NCBI GenBank assembly: GCA_910577635.1
Contig: CAJTNR010000007.1
Coordinates: forward strand, 20,485-84,484
Length of the DNA stretch: 64,000 nt
DNA from: an uncultured Vampirovibrio sp.
GTDB lineage: Bacteria; Cyanobacteriota; Vampirovibrionia; Gastranaerophilales; Gastranaerophilaceae
Reading direction: 5' to 3'
Shown one piece after another: positions 60,064 through 64,000 of the stretch. Every line of letters begins with the position of its first letter. Position 1 is the first letter of the stretch. The notes beneath the pieces are model-generated. The model saw nothing but the letters and a program-made list of their open reading frames with translations, was not told where the DNA came from and did not search any database. Made by a program: the position numbers and the translations under genes.

Positions 60064-60154
60064 AGACAATATTATTAAACTTATTAGAAGAAAATGCAAC
60101 TATTGATTTATTTATTTTAATAAATTTTTGTATTAGAATAGAATTGGATAAATA

Positions 60155-62137
60155 TTGAGGTATTTTTTGCAATCATACGGTTATAAAAAATTTAATAAAA
60201 TTTTTTCTTTGTGCTTATTAGTTCAGTTAAGCGCTTTTTGTTTTGCTGCAGCAAACTACAGCACTAAAGAATTTGATTCTATAAGACAAGAATTATCTAT
60301 TCAAAAAAACAAAAATTCAAAAGATTATATTAAAACAAAAGAAAAACTGGAAAAATTCCTAACAAAACACGAAATCAACTATTCTGATTCTTTTCGCATA
60401 CAAGATATTGAAAGATTAATTTGCGAACAAAAATACGATATTGCCTTATGGGAATTAAGTGAACTAATTGAAAATAATACTGAACTTAGCAAAGCTTATG
60501 AGCTGACAGCAGATATCTACACAATAAACTACAAAAATCAAAAACGAGCTCTGGAATACTACAAAGCATCAATTCAATGCGACAAGGAAAACTTGAGTGC
60601 TGTATATAAACTTGCAAAACTTTACTTTAGGGAAAATAAAAATGTTCTTGGAATTGAGTATTTAAAACATATTGTCAAAAAAACAGACAATAAAGGATTA
60701 CTTCAAGAAATTGAAAATCTAGTCCAGAATGGAATTACACCAGCAGATAATTTTGAAGCAAATAATCTTTATGAAATTCTAGGTTTAATTTATGTTAAAC
60801 TAAACAAAGTTCAAGACTCCTATGGCGCCTTTGATAAAGCAATCAATGAAAACAATAACGATATTTACTTAAAGTACTACTTTGGAGACCTGTTATTTGA
60901 AAACAAAGAAGATGATAATGCCTTAATAGTGTATGATTCAATTCTCAAACAGAATCCTTATGATTCTCAAATTAGAGCAACTAAAGCAAAAATTCTTGCC
61001 AAAAAAGGCGAGATTCTAAGTGCAGATAAAGAATACATGACAATTCTTGACCAATACCCTAATTCAAATCAGGCAAAGTATGGGATTTACAAGCTTTATG
61101 AAAATAAACTAAGCATTGATAAAATATTAGAAAAAATAAACCATAATAAGCCTAATTACAAACCTACTGTTAAGGAATATATGGCTTTTGCAAAATTATT
61201 AGAAGAGCTAAATGATTACACAGGTGCTGATAATTGCAGATATTATGCTAACAAACTGCAAGAAGCATCCAAACCCAAGCCAAAACCTGCTCCTGCATTA
61301 AAAAATAAGACAACTAAGAAAAAAATAGAAGAAGAAAGAACAAAAAAACAACCCATTCTTAAAGAAAAACTTGAACTAGAACAAGAAAAAAAAGAAGAGC
61401 AGATAATCAAGCCTCCAAAAGAGCAGCCCAAAGAAGAGGTTCATAGCGAAGTATCCAAGAATGCTAAAAAGTATCCTCAATACCAAGTTATTCTTGATAA
61501 ATATTTAAGCATTGAAAACAAAGATGCCAGCATTTACATTGCAATAGCTAACACTTATAAGCTTATGGAAGATCCTTATAATGCTCTTAAAAACTACAAA
61601 AAAGCTCTTAAATTAGCGCCTCAGAACTCCGATATTTACTACAATATTGGTTTAACATATATGGAGTTAAACAGCAATGAAACAGCTAAAAGTTATCTTA
61701 ATAAATCAATTAGTTTAAACAATGATAATACAAAAGCAAAAAAACTTCTTGCTTTTGTTGACCAAAAACTTGTAACAAAGCTTCTTAATAAAGCTTATAG
61801 CGCTTATGAAAATAAAAGATATGTTGAAGCATTTGATACTCTTAATGAAGGGTTAAAAACTTATCCGGACAATGCTCAAATTTACTACTACAGAGCTCTT
61901 GTTTGTGATGCAATGAATAGAAACGCAGCACAGATTATTGATTTACAAAAAGCAATAGAGCTTGATCCTTCTTTTTATATGGCTTATTATCAGCTGGGCA
62001 AGGCCTATGAAAAAATTAATGATGAAAGAAGCGCTCTTGTAATTTATGAAAAATTCTTATCAATTGAACCAGAGGAAAAAGAGCTCATTAAAGAAGTGCA
62101 GAAAAAAGTTCTTATCTTGGGTAAAAAATATTATTAA
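60155..62137 (+). CDS. Periplasmic TPR-repeat protein 2 (660 aa)
   Basis: Starts at a TTG (MRYFLQSYGYKKFNK) and carries a signal-peptide-like segment FNKIFSLCLLVQLSAFCFAA with likely cleavage after about residue 32. TPR repeats fill the chain from about 90 to 360 and again from 460 to 640. Between them is a low-complexity linker rich in K, E and P (SKPKPKPAPALKN, then EEERTKKQPILK). Divergent from TPR protein 1, with about 90 bp between the starts. Envelope scaffold; partner unknown. Followed by kdsB after 12 bp. Confidence 0.82.
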   Translation: MRYFLQSYGYKKFNKIFSLCLLVQLSAFCFAAANYSTKEFDSIRQELSIQKNKNSKDYIKTKEKLEKFLTKHEINYSDSFRIQDIERLICEQKYDIALWELSELIENNTELSKAYELTADIYTINYKNQKRALEYYKASIQCDKENLSAVYKLAKLYFRENKNVLGIEYLKHIVKKTDNKGLLQEIENLVQNGITPADNFEANNLYEILGLIYVKLNKVQDSYGAFDKAINENNNDIYLKYYFGDLLFENKEDDNALIVYDSILKQNPYDSQIRATKAKILAKKGEILSADKEYMTILDQYPNSNQAKYGIYKLYENKLSIDKILEKINHNKPNYKPTVKEYMAFAKLLEELNDYTGADNCRYYANKLQEASKPKPKPAPALKNKTTKKKIEEERTKKQPILKEKLELEQEKKEEQIIKPPKEQPKEEVHSEVSKNAKKYPQYQVILDKYLSIENKDASIYIAIANTYKLMEDPYNALKNYKKALKLAPQNSDIYYNIGLTYMELNSNETAKSYLNKSISLNNDNTKAKKLLAFVDQKLVTKLLNKAYSAYENKRYVEAFDTLNEGLKTYPDNAQIYYYRALVCDAMNRNAAQIIDLQKAIELDPSFYMAYYQLGKAYEKINDERSALVIYEKFLSIEPEEKELIKEVQKKVLILGKKYY

Positions 62138-62149
62138 GGAACTAGTTTT

Positions 62150-62878
62150 ATGGAAAAAACAGCTATTATAATACCAGCTCGATACAACTCAACAAGATTA
62201 ATTGCAAAACCATTATTAAAAGTTAATGGAAAATCAATAATACAATACGTTTGGGAAGCTGCAAAAAAATCAAAATTAGCTCAAAAAGTAATAATAGCAA
62301 CTGATGATGAAAGAATCGCTAAAGAAGTTACCAGTTTTGGCGGGCAATATGAGCTAACGGACAATAATCATAAATCAGGTTCAGATAGGATTGCAGAAGT
62401 TGCAAAAAGAAACGAAGAATATAACTACATCTTAAACTTACAAGGAGATGAACCGCAGATAACTGCTGAAGCAATTGATTTAGCCATTAAAACTTTAATC
62501 AATGATAAAACAGCCGATATCTCAACTCTGGTTAGAAAGATTGTTGATAGAGAGCAAATTAATAATCCAAATTGTGTAAAATGTGTTTTTGATAACAATT
62601 TTAATGCCCTATACTTTTCAAGATGCCCTATTCCATACCAAAGAAACGAGCAGGAATCTGACTATTATGCTCATATTGGGATTTATTGCTACAAAAAAGA
62701 GTCGCTAATCAGAATGACAGAATTAAAACAGACTAATTTAGAGCGTCAGGAAAGCTTAGAACAACTAAGAGCATTACAAAACTCAATGAAAATTAAAGTA
62801 GCTCTTACCAACCTTAATCCCACTGGAATTGATACTATTGAAGATTACGAAAAATTCAAAAAAGAAATAGAAAACTAA
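62150..62878 (+). CDS. kdsB: 3-deoxy-manno-octulosonate cytidylyltransferase
   Basis: Activates Kdo with CTP for LPS core synthesis. Seen: IIPARYNSTRLIAKPLLKVN at the N-terminus, VIIATDDERIAKEV, HKSGSDRIAEVAKR, NLQGDEPQI, and YAHIGIYCYKKESLIR plus ERQESLEQLRALQNSMKIKV at the C-terminus. Length of 242 aa is normal. Ends 4 bp into the convergent LptD-like gene. Its partner kdsD is at the left of the window. Confidence 0.96.
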   Translation: MEKTAIIIPARYNSTRLIAKPLLKVNGKSIIQYVWEAAKKSKLAQKVIIATDDERIAKEVTSFGGQYELTDNNHKSGSDRIAEVAKRNEEYNYILNLQGDEPQITAEAIDLAIKTLINDKTADISTLVRKIVDREQINNPNCVKCVFDNNFNALYFSRCPIPYQRNEQESDYYAHIGIYCYKKESLIRMTELKQTNLERQESLEQLRALQNSMKIKVALTNLNPTGIDTIEDYEKFKKEIEN

Positions 62879-64000
62879 ATATTTTCATTATCTTCAATTT
62901 TTATTCTCTTTGAATGTTTATAGAAGTCTCTTTTTTCTTGAGATCTGTCAGCTCCTTGGGTTATTAGTTTTTCAAAGTTAATTTTAGCGCTATCTGATCC
63001 AACTAAAAACATAAAGTCAGCATGGGCAACATCTCTTACAAAGTCGTATGATAGTGCAACTTTTAAATCCTGCGGTCCGAACATTAGGTATAATCTGGAT
63101 TCAGTCAATAAATCTCTTTCATAGTTATCTTTAGAAGGAGTAACGGTTGCACGAAACCCTAGTGCAAATTTATTTGTAATATTAAATTTTTCATTCAAAA
63201 CAATAGATGATTTACCATATCGATACTTATCAAAAACAAAGGGACTATCACCGTGGATACCGGCTAGAATATAGCCAATGCTTGACTCCCAGGATTTTAG
63301 CTTTGTAGTAACAAAAGGACCAACGCGAACAACTCCGCTGGTTTGTCCGGAACCATAAACAGTAGCAGAACCCTGTGCAAGTCCATTTAAGGATATACTT
63401 AAATCCTGCTCTTTGTTTTCATAACTTAGAAGTGTTTTGTACATTTCTGCATTATATCTGAATCTTGTAGTAGCATAAGCATGCTCTTGATCGTGCTTTT
63501 GATAATCACTAAAAATACCCGCATACACTCCATTTGTAAAAGTTATGCCAAGATCACTAACTCCATAACTTTTAACATATTCTAATTGCGCACCGTATCC
63601 AGGTCTTCTTGCTCCCATAAAACCTTCTGAAATATAGGAATTACGTGTATACTTTAAAGACAAAGAATCTGATAGACGATATTTACCGCGGACAACCAAA
63701 TTAGAACTGGAAGTTCCCCAGCCGCCTTCTACAGTACCATTTTTACTCTGATGTCTCCCTATAACACCAACACCCATGCCGTCTTGGTAAATTATTGCAG
63801 GCATCAGTTTTAAAGTTTGTCCTTTTGGAAGCTTATAAACCAAACCATAACCAAAATATGTACCAAAATTTCTCATAGTACCAGCTTCAGGCATATTAGT
63901 TTCAATTACCTGATTTTGCTTATCTGAAATTATCTCAATATCTGAATTATGGATTATTTTATGATTGTTATAAAGCACATTGGAACCTTTAAGCAGGATT
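62875..64000 (-). CDS. LptD-like outer-membrane barrel protein, partial (at least 375 aa)
   Basis: The frame continues in phase past the right edge, so the N-terminus is missing. The visible part begins ILLKGSNVLYNNHKIIHNSD and has alternating hydrophobic strands with many Y, F and G (FGYGLVYKLPKGQTLKLMPA, LSLKYTRNSYISEGFMGARR, LSISLNGLAQGSATVYG), like a large beta-barrel. It is most like the OstA/LptD-type proteins of cyanobacterial relatives, which place LPS at the surface. Next to kdsB, which supports a link to LPS. The C-terminus is charged (KRIKIEDNENI) rather than ending in F. The LptD call is tentative. Confidence 0.6.
   Translation of the reverse strand, partial: ILLKGSNVLYNNHKIIHNSDIEIISDKQNQVIETNMPEAGTMRNFGTYFGYGLVYKLPKGQTLKLMPAIIYQDGMGVGVIGRHQSKNGTVEGGWGTSSSNLVVRGKYRLSDSLSLKYTRNSYISEGFMGARRPGYGAQLEYVKSYGVSDLGITFTNGVYAGIFSDYQKHDQEHAYATTRFRYNAEMYKTLLSYENKEQDLSISLNGLAQGSATVYGSGQTSGVVRVGPFVTTKLKSWESSIGYILAGIHGDSPFVFDKYRYGKSSIVLNEKFNITNKFALGFRATVTPSKDNYERDLLTESRLYLMFGPQDLKVALSYDFVRDVAHADFMFLVGSDSAKINFEKLITQGADRSQEKRDFYKHSKRIKIEDNENI

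Noticed and set aside
1..64000. CRISPR array, prophage, rRNA operon or integron
   Set aside because: No regularly spaced short repeats, phage structural genes, rRNA or integrase were seen.

Overview
The window is AT-rich, densely packed, Gram-negative bacterial chromosome. It carries Kdo genes (kdsD, kdsB), a large outer-membrane beta-barrel protein of LptD type at the right edge, a flagellar accessory cluster (flaG-fliS-fliT), a flavodiiron protein and a DUF1858 protein (an anaerobe-type redox kit), TrmFO, a Thermotoga-type DAHP synthase and a two-subunit-type GlyQ. Several non-homologous hypothetical proteins begin with the same short leader, MRIxP followed by an SF/NF-G/K motif. My best guess is a flagellated member of the non-photosynthetic cyanobacterial relatives (Melainabacteria/Vampirovibrionia, Gastranaerophilales-like). 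This placement is inference from gene content and was not tested. There are no rRNA genes, CRISPR arrays, transposases or prophage genes.

Layout. 1-1.3 kb: three tandem copies (one cut by the edge) of an unknown MRISPIS-leader gene. 1.4-7.7 kb: uvrC (lacking its usual C-terminal HhH domain), tRNA-Cys, a possible cysteine-protease-like protein, kdsD and uvrB. 7.8-10 kb: two adjacent kinase-like paralogs, the second broken from its leader by a run of ten G, which looks like a phase-variation switch. 10-12.3 kb: proC, rpmH-rnpA and a uridine-kinase-like gene. 12.4-17.7 kb: a family of three small coiled-coil genes, two of them identical over about 693 bp including the promoter region, plus a P-loop kinase, a CoA-disulfide-reductase-like oxidoreductase, rsmD and an EF-hand protein. 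17.9-28.6 kb: fusA, small hypotheticals, rimO, a MerR regulator, lipA-lpd, a BaiN-like flavoprotein, folK and ftsH. 28.6-37.9 kb: a zinc-ribbon membrane protein, a small secreted protein, rmuC, rnhA, and the run aroF-glyQ-permease-permease. 38-46 kb: fliT/fliS/flaG, a T2SSE-N-like protein, asparaginase, a DivIC-like protein, trmFO-pepA, a HEAT-repeat gene and tRNA-Leu. 46-54 kb: DUF1858, a bifunctional nuclease, flavodiiron protein, sbcDC, a small helical protein, a beta-barrel protein and a TrpD-like protein. 54-64 kb: rpsP, an aminotransferase, a third kinase-like protein, a YkgJ/secreted/TPR operon, a second secreted TPR protein, kdsB and the LptD-like barrel.

How genes work together. UvrB and UvrC are two thirds of nucleotide excision repair, and SbcCD, RmuC and RNase HI add DNA maintenance. 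LipA and Lpd overlap and serve lipoylated dehydrogenases. KdsD, KdsB and the LptD-like protein serve LPS. FlaG, FliS and FliT serve flagellar filament export. The flavodiiron protein, the NADH oxidase/CoA-disulfide-reductase-like enzyme and DUF1858 suit an oxygen-sensitive lifestyle.

The most interesting part is the set of MRIxP-leader proteins. It contains kinase-like proteins without signal peptides, one behind a G10 tract. A second point of interest is a 14-15 bp element (core TATATGTARGTAA) upstream of all three coiled-coil genes and of the HEAT-repeat gene. Several genes also have a -10 box only 4-6 nt before the ATG and no Shine-Dalgarno sequence, as expected for leaderless mRNAs.
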